A stretch of 64,000 bases of DNA from Spirodela intermedia (Eukaryota; Streptophyta; Magnoliopsida; Alismatales; Araceae), in the NCBI GenBank assembly GCA_902729315.2, contig LR746265.1, positions 8,179,392-8,243,391 of the forward strand, read 5' to 3'. The notes under the pieces were generated by a model. That model saw only the letters and a program-made list of their open reading frames with translations, had not been told where the DNA came from and did not search any database. The position numbers were made by a program, and so were the translations under genes. Below are positions 37,109 through 47,832 of the stretch, one piece after another. The first letter of the stretch is position 1. Every line of letters begins with the position of its first letter.

Positions 37109-37513
37109 CTACGGACAAGCCAGACCAATAGGCACCGTCACGCCGCAGTGATTCAGCAGCAGCGTAATGTCGCCTGGGATCCGAATATTGAGTCCAAGAA
37201 TATTCGCTCGAAACGCCAGGCAGAGGCACGTGGCAAGGTTGCCGCTTGGAATCGACCTGATGATATTGCAACAAACCCCAGAGCCAGGTGCGATCCCCAA
37301 GAATTTAAGGAGTATGAGGATAGGAGCACACACAGTTAGTGATAAAATCTGAATCAGGCAGTTAGCTGGAGGAGGTGGCGGAGGTGGTGGTGTTGGTAGA
37401 GAGGATGAAGGTGCTGGAGCAGGACTAGCTGTGGGTTGGCCAGAAACAAATGTGAAGAAGAGTAAATTGAAGATGAGCAAGAGTGCTCTGGAAACACGAG
37501 AGTTTGAAGCCAT
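37109..37513 (-). CDS. Hybrid proline-rich protein (HyPRP copy 2)
   Basis: This single-exon minus-strand gene encodes 134 aa. Residues 1-25 are a secretory signal ending in VSG. Residues 26-51 are a proline/alanine/serine linker with eight consecutive prolines (42-49). Residues 52-134 are the eight-cysteine domain (C, C, CC, CxC, C, C) ending in ACP. An open frame extends 33 codons further upstream, but that part lies downstream of the TATA box at 37617-37625 and is the leader; the downstream ATG matches the MASNS start of the other family copies. The product is expected in the cell wall or apoplast. Its closest relative is the broken copy at 45276-45741. Confidence 0.92.
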   Translation of the reverse strand: MASNSRVSRALLLIFNLLFFTFVSGQPTASPAPAPSSSLPTPPPPPPPPANCLIQILSLTVCAPILILLKFLGIAPGSGVCCNIIRSIPSGNLATCLCLAFRANILGLNIRIPGDITLLLNHCGVTVPIGLACP

Positions 37514-37616
37514 AGTGTGAGCTAGATACCAGAAGCCCCGGGAAGGCCAGAACGAGGATATAAAGATGAGCTGGAGCTTCGAAGTGCATGTCTCAGCTGT
37601 GCAGTAGTTCACGGAA

Positions 37617-37625
37617 TTTATAGAT
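37617..37625 (-). promoter_or_regulatory. TATA box of HyPRP copy 2
   Basis: TCTATAAAT on the minus strand lies about 100 bases before the ATG. The same place in the duplicate reads TTTATAAAT (about 45843-45852). Confidence 0.65.
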
Positions 37626-37640
37626 GGCCAGGGGAAGTAA

Positions 37641-39224
37641 GCGACCCTAATGAACAGTCGTTATCTTGGCAAAGACACAACTTGAAGAAAGAGAACCATT
37701 CCAACTCAAGTCGGAGTTAGAAATTGCTGTATTCCGTTGACTAATAATACTTATTAACTAAACCACTATGTCAACCACCTTATCTCAAATTCTAACGTCC
37801 TCCACAGTGTAAGATTAACAGAATTCAATGTTTAGCAGTAGTCAGCATCATGACAAGTGCACAGACTGATTCATAATTTTAAAATGTTCTGCTGTAGCAG
37901 CGCAATTGAATGGGATGGGCAGAGGTTATTGGTTAGTTTTACCATACTCTCCTATGAACGTTTCATGAAAAGGAGAAAAAACATGGGTTGAACAGCCTAA
38001 CCTGTTTCGGTATTAATGATCATACACTAAGGACAATCACGAAAAATTCATATAAAGTGGACAGACATTCATGTCCTTTTGAACTTGACAGATGCAAAGC
38101 CAGACAGTAAATTAAGGGTCAGGCCTCAATTCATGTTGGCAGAGAATTTTGACCTGAACTTGGAGTTCTGACTAAGCACAGGCTTTCAGGGGCTAAAGTG
38201 AACTTGGATCCTCATCGGCGGACTAGGGATTGTGCGCTATTCAACATGGATGTACTTGATTACGGGGCCCCCTTGGGGAAGTTTTGTATTGCCTCTATTG
38301 GAATAGCTTCAAGATCCCGAGGTTGGCTCTGCCCAACCCACCAATGACGGCGTTGGCTGAGTGGAACTCCGCCCTGGAATTGAGACCGGAAGAAGAAGAG
38401 CAACGATTAAGGTTCGGATATATTTGTTCATAGCCAAAGGCAGGGAGACGCATTGTTACGTTTCGGCGTGGCATACCCAAGGAATGGGCTTAGAGGTTTC
38501 GTTGGGAATGTATTGTATCGACACAACATTGGGTACTCACGTTACCCCGCATGAGCAAATATTTTTGACTTACCAGGTGAAGTTACTTCCATCATCGAGT
38601 ACATACGGGATTGGGATGGAGCGCTTCTCCATTTGAATCGAATTTGTTAAAATCAAGGGAGAGGGAGAAAAATAATGAAGTTCTATGAAAAATAGAATGG
38701 ACTTGAAACTCCAGCCTCACATAAAACCTATTTTATATACGAAAGGAGGAAATCTTGGGTATTGATTGTACTTTTGGATCCAGATGCTATGTGAGGAGAA
38801 AGAAAAAGGGGAGATACTAGTTCGCACAGCGTTCCATTGAGCGTCTCCTCTCTCTTTGGGATTTTGTGTGTGCTCTTCTCTGCTTTGAGGTGGGTGGGGT
38901 CATTAAGAGGCTGATTAGAAGTCTTCTAAGTGCTTCTCTCTGTCCTCATTCTACTTTCCCATGTTCTCATCATCTATTCTGTGGCATATTCTCTTTTAGG
39001 CCAGCAGTACTATGTCTATGATCAGGCCACTGAAGAAAACATGACAATCCATCGGATAAAACCAACTTTCAGTCATGGAATGTCCTGCGAAATATCGAAT
39101 ACAGCAAATCTCGCAGTCACTATCTTCCCAAATGTCTTCACTTTCACTTTCGGCCGAACAGTGGCTGGCGTGTTGGTAACTAATCCGAAAACGAGTCATT
39201 TTTATCAAGAACTCAAGGACTTAA
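37641..39224. other. Spacer with possible unrecognised exons
   Basis: On the minus strand near 38295-38372, a TTCCAG acceptor is followed by an open stretch with AVIGGLGRANLGILKLF. On the plus strand, 39001-39256 is open after TTTTAGGCCAG. I recognise neither product and see no joined gene, so these remain weak candidates. Confidence 0.3.
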
Positions 39225-39320
39225 GTGATGCAGGACGAGATGATGAAAGTGACTAAACTACCAAGAAAAGTAATTTAGACTCTTGCCAAGTTCGAAAGAT
39301 TAAGAAAGTTAAATAAGGTA
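39225..39320 (+). repeat. Direct repeat, left copy
   Basis: GACGAGATGATGAAAGTGA and the following 75 or so bases return at 40622-40712. The two copies bracket about 1.3 kb of unrelated sequence. Confidence 0.8.
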
Positions 39321-40617
39321 AGATCTGAGTGCTCTCCTACAATAATATGAAATAAAAAGATTGATGTGATTAAGAAATCACCAATGATTAAGGTGCTCTT
39401 TAATTAATAAGTCAATTAGAAGCAAATTAAGTGGGTTATCACTCTTCATCAACCACCAGTTATGAAAATACTATATCCTCTTCTATGGATCACACATCAA
39501 TATTACAAGATAAAATACTAAATGAACAAAATGCTCAAATTTGGAGAGAAAGGAATTTACAAAATAATCTTGTCACTAGAAGAGGATGTGGTGGAGGAGC
39601 ACAAGTTGAAGCTGAACCTCACTTGTGAAAAGTTGACCTTATGTTGACCGTTGACCGTGTCAATTGACTATTGACCAGGCTGAACAGGTTGATCACCTGG
39701 ACTGGCTCAAACCGGAGGGTGCGGCTTGTGTGAACCAGGTGGTCCAGCAGGAATCAAACCATCAAGATGAGCTGTAGTAGAAGAAGGGTCCAAGATGGTC
39801 CTACCCAGGACGGCAGGTGGACTCAGACCAAGTGGACGAGCCAGCTTGGACCGGACCAAAAGTGAGGCTGTCGGTTCGGGCTGAACCAGTTCGGTTCGTG
39901 CTAAACCGGATCGGTTTGGTGCACCAGTTCGTAATACTGTGAGCTAGGGCTTTCAGCCATACCAGTGGGGTAAAAAACGAACGGGTCGTGCGGGCGGAGG
40001 AAAGGAAGGCGGCGGCGGCGGCAGAAGAGGCTTAACGGACGGAGGCTAAGGTAGGGATGGTGTCAGCGGCGGTGACGGGGCGAAAGATGGCAGCGGACTA
40101 CGGAGGTGAGGGCAGGGAATGCGGCAGCAGTGGTGGATGGTGATGGCCGACGGCGGTGGGACCGACGGGGCGGAAGGTGCCAGCGGACAGTGGCGGCGAC
40201 GGCAATAATGGGCGCAGAGCGAACGGTGGATACTGGCGGCGGACAGTGGCTGAAGACAGGGACGGTGTGACGGGCGGTGGCGGATAATGGCGGCAACAAT
40301 GGAGAATGAAGGTGGTGGACGGCTGGTGGGCGGCTGGTGGACGGAGGAAGGCGGTAGTGGGCGGCGGCGGCGATGTATGGCGGTGGTGGCGATGGATATG
40401 TGACCCTCACGGCCTCTCCTTGCAGAGCCAAATGAGGTAAACCTCAAAACTTCATTTTCTTCTCTGCTCTCGTACAAGGATCATGAGAGTATTTATAGAG
40501 TTCAAAAACAAAACAAATGGTGAAATTAAAGAACAAAGAAAATTGCTTCAGAACGGCTTGGGCCAGTGCGTTGTTGACGCGATCATAGGCTTCTTCTTCT
40601 TTGCTCCTCACCAATTT
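39321..40617. other. Segment between direct repeats, with a GC-rich minisatellite-like core
   Basis: The stretch 39990-40400 is built of purine-rich GGCGG/GGTGG words with irregular repeats. It yields overlapping Arg/Pro/His-rich open frames on the minus strand that look like composition artefacts. At 39630-39690 a TTGACC-rich segment repeats the word TTGACC/TTGACT about six times. Confidence 0.6.
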
Positions 40618-40712
40618 GATGCGGGACGAGATGATGAAAGTGATTAAACTACCCTAGAGAAGTAATTTAAACTCAACTCTTGCCAAGTTCTAAAGATTAA
40701 GGAGGTTAACTA
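40618..40712 (+). repeat. Direct repeat, right copy
   Basis: This is the partner of 39225-39320, with several single-base differences and a small insertion (AACTC). Confidence 0.8.
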
Positions 40713-41102
40713 AGGCTCCGTACTCTTTACGGACGAACAAGAAATTTCCCTTGACCAAAAACCAGAATCAAACAAGTTCACTGAGTACAAGAATTTGAAG
40801 GAAGTCGAGTTTTTCTGGGGTGGTTCTGAGTCTTCACTCCGGAACTCTACTGGGGATCCATGAGAACCCTGAATGCAACGGATCCCCAGTCCAGCTGTAT
40901 CTCGCACCACGAAAAGGCCGCATAAGCGCAAAATGGGGAAACGAGATGACGAAAGAACGTGATATTTTTCCGCTGAAACCCTAGGAGGATGCGAAAGTGA
41001 GAACCATGAGAATAATGCAGTGAGGACGCGACAAACTGAAGCGGACGATTTGGGTACCGAAAGAACAATCGCGCGCGCAGATGGAGGATTCGTCCGACGT
41101 AC

Positions 41103-41213
41103 CGTAGCTGCAGGGTGGTGAGGCTGCCGGCGGTGGCGGAGAGCGACAACCTCCGAAGAATCGGAGGACCTAATCCCCATGGAAGGTGGCGCTTCGCTGC
41201 TCAGCCGTGCCAT
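41103..41213 (-). CDS. Candidate first coding exon of an unrecognised gene
   Basis: The minus-strand frame starts at ATG 41213 (a second in-frame ATG is at 41180) and reaches a consensus donor, CTACG|GTACGT, after 37 codons in phase 0. The composition shifts there from GC-rich to a T-rich intron-like sequence. A TATA-like word lies about 80 bases upstream (41291-41298). I do not recognise the peptide (Ser/Arg/His-rich, possibly an organelle-targeting start) and found no second exon. The frame also runs open past the donor to 40710, so an unspliced 167-aa product is the alternative. Either could be a chance frame. Confidence 0.3.
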
Positions 41214-42140
41214 TAAGAATCAGAGCCCACGGCAAAGCGCCGCTCACATGTTTCTCCTCTGCTCCTCTCCCCTCCCATCCACTTCACTGCTTATAAAATC
41301 TCCACTTAAAATACCCATCTTTGTTTCTAACGTCCCTCAACCCTTGAAAATATATAGATACAAGTAGCCTTGTTTTATTACCACTACCGGTGCTTCCCCA
41401 CACCCAAGACGCAAAGTGACGAAGAACCGAGGACTGCAGCCCAGAAGGCCCAATACATTTGAAACGCCGTTCAAGAGCCCGAAAAGATGGCTTTATGGGC
41501 CGCAATTTGACAAATTTGGGCCCTTTCTATGTTAGCTAACCCAAAATTCTACGCCTCCCTGAATGAAAAGGCCCACTCATAGGTGACGATGAACTGCAGA
41601 GTGCGTCGAATGTGCGGTCCATGAGGGCCAGAGCAATGACCATTGAAGCTTGCTCCACTCCTGTGAAAATCTGAAGGTTGCTCTCCTCTGTGGAGCCCAA
41701 AATGTAGAAACTGTTTGGATGATCTTGATGATTGTTACATAAGAAACTAAAATCGTCTCTTTAAGCTCTGCACTTGTTTCGATTCTGTACTGACCCCTCA
41801 AAATATTTGAATTGGCTGTATATGCTCTAATCTGGTTTATAGTATTCTTTATTTTTTTACTGAGTTGATACTCATTATAGTTTAGAGAAGATGTCTAATA
41901 TCTTGTGGGAACGATATATAATAACTCAGCACTACGACATGATGGTTAGATCATCAAAACTATAATTCAGATGAAATATTCTATTTTCTCATATGTCGAC
42001 ACATAGATTTTGTATTAAAATGTGTAGGTACATTTAAATTGATATGAGTTATAAGTTAAATATGTAAATAAAAACTAAAGTTCATTTGTTCAAAATCTAA
42101 CATAGGAACTAGTGACCTTCTAATAAATTTTGATTTATCT
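41214..42140. other. Spacer, nothing else recognised
   Basis: Short open frames only. The right half is AT-rich up to the dispersed repeat at 42141. Confidence 0.4.
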
Positions 42141-43390
42141 TTAGTGTGCACTTGTCATTGCATTTAAATGCACACTATCTAATAATACTTATAACTAAGA
42201 CTTACTCAAACATTAATATAGAAGTAAGTCTTAGGTTGAACATAGAGAGATTGATTAATCTATTGTGAAAACTAATTTAATTTATATATAAAGAAATTTT
42301 AATATTTTATTAATATTTAATGGGAATAATAAAATATAAGGATGAGATGAAAGAATAAAAGAAGAAAAGTGGAGAAAAGGAAGAGGGCAAAGAGAGAGAG
42401 AAGAGAAAGCTCTCACGACAAAAAGAAGGGATGAGATTTCTTGTGAAAGGGAGAGAAAGAGAGAGGAGGAGAGAGAACTCTCACGAGAGAGAGAAAGGAT
42501 GAGATCTCTCGTGAAAGGGAAAGAAAGAGAGAGGAGGAGAGAGAACTCTCACGAGAGAGAGAAGGGATGAGATCTCTCGTGAAAAGGAGAGAAAGAGATA
42601 AGATGAGAATGAAGAAAGAGAGGAATTTAGTCAACCCATTTTCTCAAACGAATGTGTGCTCGAGGATTCACACACATGACATGAGGTCAGTTATGAATGT
42701 CTCCAGCTTGTTTTAATCATTGAACCCTCATTAATTAGTCTTTAATCTCAATGATTTTATGTTTAAAAATAGAAAAATACTCATTATTCTCAAAACACTG
42801 GGAACATGAATATGTCGAGATTCAACTATGAAAATTAATAGAAAATAAGTTAGAAACAATCTTAGCTTAATTTAACATGAGTTTTAGAGGATTAAGAAGA
42901 AGAACAAAGGTCATTTATCAAGTTTTAAATTAGTTCTACTCATTTCAATTGAAATGTGCATGAAATAGAAAGAGCTTATCATAAAATGTAAATAAATGTA
43001 GATAAGTAAATACTAAAAATAGGAAATAAATCATTGCCCAAGTTTAGTCTGCCTCTTGGGCAACTAGAGACATTGATGTGGCAGCTTAATTTTGTTTGAA
43101 CATACCACATTACACCAAAAGTCACAGAAGTATTGTCCCGAAGCACTGCACCACTTGCCGAAGAGATCCACTAAAAGAGGGGTCGACCACATTATCACCA
43201 TTATCTAGGGGGAGAAGGGAAGAGCTAACCACTTGTTGGAGGCCTTGAGTGTAGTCGGGGAAAGAAGGAAGAAGCCTGTCGATCGCCGAAGATGTTGATC
43301 ATGCAAAAAGGAAGGAAGAACGAATTCCATATTCGCGACTACCGTCAAAATTTTAAAGAGTCGAAAGTGTCTAAAGGTGTATCATTTCTA
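42141..43390 (+). repeat. Dispersed repeat with GA-rich core, copy 3
   Basis: It starts AGTGTGCACTTGTCA and is collinear with copy 2 through the AAGTTTAGTCTGCCTCTTGG stretch and the final CGCGACTACCG. Its GA core holds a clear tandem unit of about 69 bp (about 42420-42600) with GATCTCTCGTGAAA and CTCACGAGAGAGAG in each unit. Confidence 0.8.
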
Positions 43391-43466
43391 ATTGTATTTT
43401 TTTTATGGAGTAAAATATGATGTTTTGAGATTTGTGAATTTTTATTTTTGAAATTTCATTGCTAAG

Positions 43467-45880
43467 GGACTATCAAGCCCCCACATTTATAGTTCCTGAA
43501 TCAACTCACCTGGCTGCTAGCATATTTTGAGTGGTGTGAAATTTTCTTTTAAACAATGTAGGCTTTAGAATCTAAGTATAATTCATCTTCAAGAGGAGAT
43601 TTCAATGATAATGACGCTAAAAGATGAAGCAAGGTAACTTCCTCTTCATTGTAAGAAATTCTTCTATGACTCTTATGAAGAAGGAGACTTTGAATTAGAT
43701 GTGCCACAGAGCTTTATAAGTGCTGGAACAAGTCATTTTCAGCAGCAACGAGCATTATATGCATGCTTATCTCGTGGTTCTTGTTTAACGTTCTAAAAAG
43801 ATTGTGCGGATGTATGTAAGTCAACAAAATAAAGGCATATCAAGTAAATGCATACATTGACATGTAGGGATAACATTGGCTTGAGAGACAAGAACAATCC
43901 ACACTTCAAGGTATTGCGGGCAGCACGTGAGGAAGACGGCACAAACATTCTTTCCCAATCTTACATAGGTCCTTGTATCTCTGAATATACTCCTCTCTCC
44001 ACTATTTCTTCTGCATTCCTTGCTTCATACGAATTCATACTGTTTACCTTTAAGAAAATTGCGAATTGACTGTGCGAAGGCTTCTAATTCTAGAAATTGA
44101 CCTAGTTCCAACTTTGTTTTCCTAAATCAAGGAACATGTCACTGAAACAAAATTATTTGTGTAGCACTCCTAAATCTTTCTAGATACAGATGAAAAACTA
44201 TCTAGATGGTTAGTCACCCGAAATTCTTCTCACTTCTGGGGTACCCTCGGCATGTGTTATAAGAAACTTGTGAAACAACATCATTTTGAGGCGTTGAACA
44301 GTTTTCCCACTAATCCGGCCATCATGCCAAGAAGCAAAATCACGTGCTCCTCTAAAGATTTGGGTACGAGCCATGCAGTTGATTCACGAAAGTTGCCTCC
44401 CCTAGTTCTCCCCGTCGATGTCCCTGGCCAGTGGACCGATTTAGCCTCGTTCAAAATCAGAGGTTGAACGGGTATTGATCTAAAAGCCAATAAAGACTAC
44501 AAATGAGGATATGATGATTATGACCATGATGCGGTTATCAGAGTTTCGGTAAGATGTGGCTCAACAAACTCGTGTGTCACACATGCTGTATATCCTATTG
44601 TCTCGTAGCTTCAAGTAGCTAATGAAAATGCCCTAAAGTAACTTGATGTACCAATTTGTGCTGAAAAAGTTACTAGGCATAGATATTACTTGATAAGCAG
44701 TTTGCCCATTTGTCTGAATTGCCCAAAATGTTCGCAATGCCCTCCTATATTATATACTTACTCTGCAGATTATACTGTCATACGTGCATCACACAGCTTC
44801 GTTCGGGAAAGTACTAACTTATGGCGTTTAAATAAAATTCGACACTTTCCTCGTCATCTTGCGAAATGGTGCGCTAAAATGACTCCGCTAAAGATTTTTT
44901 TACTCTATGGAAATGTTCGGAGAGAAAAATAAGATCATTTCTGCAATAGCGAATAATGAAGGTGACGCGTTTCCCTTTTGCATTCCCTTTTCCCTTCCTG
45001 TGCACGTCCGTGGATATTTTTCACTGCAGAAGAATCGGAGACGGCTTTCTGACAGGGGAAACAACCACACAAAACATGAGGTGTTGGAGGAAACACATAT
45101 TTGCTATTAGACTAGGACTTCACTACGCAACATATGTTACACATTAGATCTTATTGACCAATACAACTGTGCCAGACATTTTTACGACCTTTTATTGATA
45201 CCAGATAAAAAAAAGAGGATAGTGTTTCTCCTCAAGAAGCACAAGAACTATGCCTCACTGTTTGTCCTCAGTAATCTACGGGCAAGCCAGACCAATAGGC
45301 ACCGCCAATCCCAGTGATTCAGCAGCAGCGTAATGTCGCCTGGGATCCGAATATTGAGTTCAAGAATGTTTGCTCCAAACGCCATGCAAGGGCATTTGGC
45401 AAGGTTGCCGTTTGGAATGGACTTGATGATATTGCAACAGACTCCAGAGCCAGTTGCGATCCCCAACAAGGATTCCGAGGATAGGAGCGCACATAGTTAG
45501 TGAAAAAAATCTGAATCAAGCAGCTAGTTGAAGGCGATGGTGGAGGTGGAGGAGGAGGAGGAGGAAGAGGAGGAGGAGGTGGTGGTGGTGGTGGTGGTGT
45601 TGGTGGTGGAGGTGATCGTGGTGGTAGAGATGATGGAGGTGCTGGAGCAGAACTAGTTGTGGGTTGGCCAGAAACCAATATGAAGAAGAGTAAATTGAAG
45701 ATGAGCAAGAGTGCTCTGGAAACACGACATTTTGAAGTCATAGCGTGAGATAGACACCAGAAGCCCAGGGAAGACCGGAACGAGGATACAAAAATGAGCC
45801 GGAGTCTCGAAGTGCATGTCCCAGCCGTGCAGTAGTTCATCGAATTTATAAAGGGCTAGGAGGGGAAGTAGGCGACCCTT
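43467..45880 (+). repeat. Segmental duplication carrying the HyPRP pseudogene (partner 35229-37640)
   Basis: It is collinear with 35229-37640 from AGCCCCCAC through the TATA box of the gene. It differs by small indels, including about 110 bases near 44480-44540 with no clear counterpart. Confidence 0.88.
45276..45741 (-). pseudogene. HyPRP copy 3, frameshifted
   Basis: The signal peptide and start (MTSKC) are preserved, and the TATA box is intact. The proline linker has grown to more than 30 residues, almost all proline, through a GGT/GGA-type microsatellite. Compared with copy 2, the coding part has an extra A in an A-run near 45503, a 5-base loss near 45466 and a 1-base loss near 45310. 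The first two shift the frame at the start of the eight-cysteine domain, and the third breaks its end, so the cysteine order cannot form. Correct-frame pieces remain visible in the other frame (45248-45469). Confidence 0.9.
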
Positions 45881-46920
45881 ATGAACAGTAGGCTCTGCTA
45901 AACTCACTGCCAGGCAAGAACTTCCAGTTGAATGGGTTGGGCGGAGGTTGTTGGTTTGTTTTGTCATACTCTTCTTTGCTTTTTGAATAAATTAAAACCA
46001 CTACGAAAAAAAGTAGGTAATCTTAGGCCTGTCTTAGTTCTTCCCTTCGAACCTTTCGTGAAAAGGAGAAAAATCATGGGTTGAACAGCCTAACCTGTTG
46101 TGGTGCAAATCATCCTACACAAAGGACCAGAGGGGGGGGGGGGTCCCATTGTAACGATGCCCGATATGGGACTAACCATGTGGATACCCCCACTCCATTT
46201 TTCTTTCGATTGAATACAATAATTTCCCACTTGGAAAGAAAAACTCTCTCCCCACGCCCATGAACATCTTCGTGAACGTCGCGTCGCGCCCACGAACATC
46301 TTTGTGCACGTCTCCTGACTGCTGCCGCGTCATGATCCCATTCCACGAGAGACATCAATGAGCTCCCACCAAGGGAACAGTTCCAACACGTGCTACCGGG
46401 CGAGGCCGTCAGTCGCCGCAATTCGTACGGAGGTTTCCACGTCAGACGCTATCTGCGTCTCTCCAGCGCATGGCACCTACTTGCATTATGCGCCACACAA
46501 GCGACTATTTCTGTTTGGCGCTCATTAATTTTGTTCCAATGGGCTGCATGCCATCTGCGTGCACGCTACACCAGACGATCCAGCACATTCTCTCCTGTGC
46601 CAGTACCGTCGCCACACTCCCGCCACCCGTACACCCGTCTCCTCTTCGAGAATTCCCCCACTCCGACGACGAGACCTCTCTCTTTCAAAGCTTCCCTCCT
46701 CTCCTCGACTTTCCCCTTCTTTCCCTCCTCGAGGATAAAGTCAGCCTCCCGGTTCAACCCGGTCGAGAGGTTCTTAGGCCTCCTGCACGATCACCCGTGC
46801 CAGCGCTGGCCCTTTCAGCCGCTACCCCTCTTTCCCCGGTCTCCGCATCTGCATAGGAAAGACCAGTACCATTCTCTCTCTCTCATCTGATATGTTTCAT
46901 CCATCAGCCGGTACCCCTCT
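45881..46920. other. Distal 5' region of the decarboxylase gene
   Basis: It contains a G-run at about 46132-46143. A pyrimidine-rich part (46600-46910) holds the phrase TACCCCTCTTTC twice (about 46823 and 46911). Open frames on both strands come from this composition, and no gene is recognised. Confidence 0.5.
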
Positions 46921-47685
46921 TTCTCCCTATTTAAGGCAGCCTTCGTCCAGCACTGAAGCCACACCCCCGGCGTTCCATCCCTGTCGCTCTCTCTCTCTCT
47001 CTCTCTCTCCCACTCCATTTCCTAGACAGTGTCCGGGGGCTCTACATCCCGTGAGGCGCAGAGATGGGAAACGTGCAGAATAGTTGGCGGCTGCTGACAA
47101 CTAGGAAAAAGTCCGGCACATCCTGTGCTCCGAGTCGAACCTTTCTGTTTCGTCGATACTGAGTCTTATACACAATTCTCCCTATTTAAGGCAGCCTTCG
47201 TCCAGCACTGAAGCCACACCCCCGGCGTTCCATCCCTGTCGCTCTCTCTCTCTCTCTCTCTCTCCCACTCCATTTCCTAGACAGTGTCCGGGGGCTCTAC
47301 ATCCCGTGAGGCGCAGAGATGGGAAACGTGCAGAATAGTTGGCGGCTGCTGACAACTAGGAAAAAGTCCGGCACATCCTGTGCTCCGAGTCGAACCTTTC
47401 TGTTTCGTCGATACTGAGTCTTATACACAATTCTCCCTATTTAAGGCAGCCTTCGTCCAGCGCTGAAGCCACACCCCCAGCGTTCCATCCCTGTCGCTCC
47501 CTCTCTCTCTCTCTCTCTCCCACTCCATTTCCTAGACAGTGTCCGGGGGCTCTACATCCAGTGAGGCGCAGAGATGGGAAACGTGCAGAATAGTTGGCGG
47601 CTGCTGACAACTAGGAAAAAGTCCGGCACATCCTGTGCTCCGAGTCGAACCTTTCTGTTTCGTCGATACTGAGTCTTATACACAA
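46921..47685 (+). repeat. Three 255-bp tandem copies of the decarboxylase promoter/leader/start
   Basis: TTCTCCCTATTTAAGG occurs at 46921, 47176, 47431 and 47686, with a period of exactly 255 bp. Each unit has a TATTTAAG box, a CT-run, AGACAGTGTCCGG and GAGATGGGAA. The fourth, partial unit (47686 to about 47839) runs into the real gene. Units 1 and 2 share CAGCACTG and CCCGGCG, while unit 3 shares CAGCGCTG and CCCAGCG with unit 4. That gradient fits stepwise unequal exchange. Confidence 0.96.
47064..47162 (+). CDS. Duplicated start codon opening a 32-codon ORF (unit 1 of array)
   Basis: The ATG sits in the same GCGCAGAG context as the true decarboxylase start, but the frame diverges after the second codon and stops at TGA 47162. 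The same ORF occurs at 47319-47417 and 47574-47672. If transcription starts at the unit's own TATA box, this would be a short upstream ORF ahead of the enzyme. It is most likely a by-product of the duplication with no product of its own. Confidence 0.35.
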   Translation: MGNVQNSWRLLTTRKKSGTSCAPSRTFLFRRY

Positions 47686-47692
47686 TTCTCCC

Positions 47693-47700
47693 TATTTAAG
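47693..47700 (+). promoter_or_regulatory. TATA-like box proximal to the decarboxylase
   Basis: TATTTAAG lies 132 bases before the ATG at 47833, giving an expected leader of about 100 nt. That leader contains a CT microsatellite (about 47752-47778) a few bases longer than in the upstream units. Confidence 0.65.
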
Positions 47701-47832
47701 GCAGCCTTCGTCCAGCGCTGAAGCCACACCCCCAGCGTTCCATCCCTGTCGCTCTCTCTCTCTCTCTCTCTCTCTCTCCCACTCCATTTCCTAGACAGTG
47801 TCCGGAGGCTCTCCATCCCGTGAGGCGCAGAG

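Larger units (their letters stand above)
35229..37640 (+). repeat. Segmental duplication carrying HyPRP copy 2 (partner 43467-45880)
   Basis: The block starts with AGCCCCCACGTTTATAATTC, and the partner has the same phrase with single-base changes. Collinear matches continue through the spacer, the gene and its TATA box. Small insertions and deletions distinguish the two copies. Confidence 0.9.

Noticed and set aside
37514-37612. A 33-codon N-terminal extension of HyPRP copy 2 (also in the 45.8 kb copy)
   Set aside because: It lies in the expected leader just after the TATA box and would put the signal peptide in the interior. The other family members start at the downstream ATG.
40046-40477. 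Pro/His/Arg-rich minus-strand frames of 122 and 143 codons
   Set aside because: Two frames overlap in the same GGCGG-type low-complexity sequence. That is an effect of composition, not a protein.
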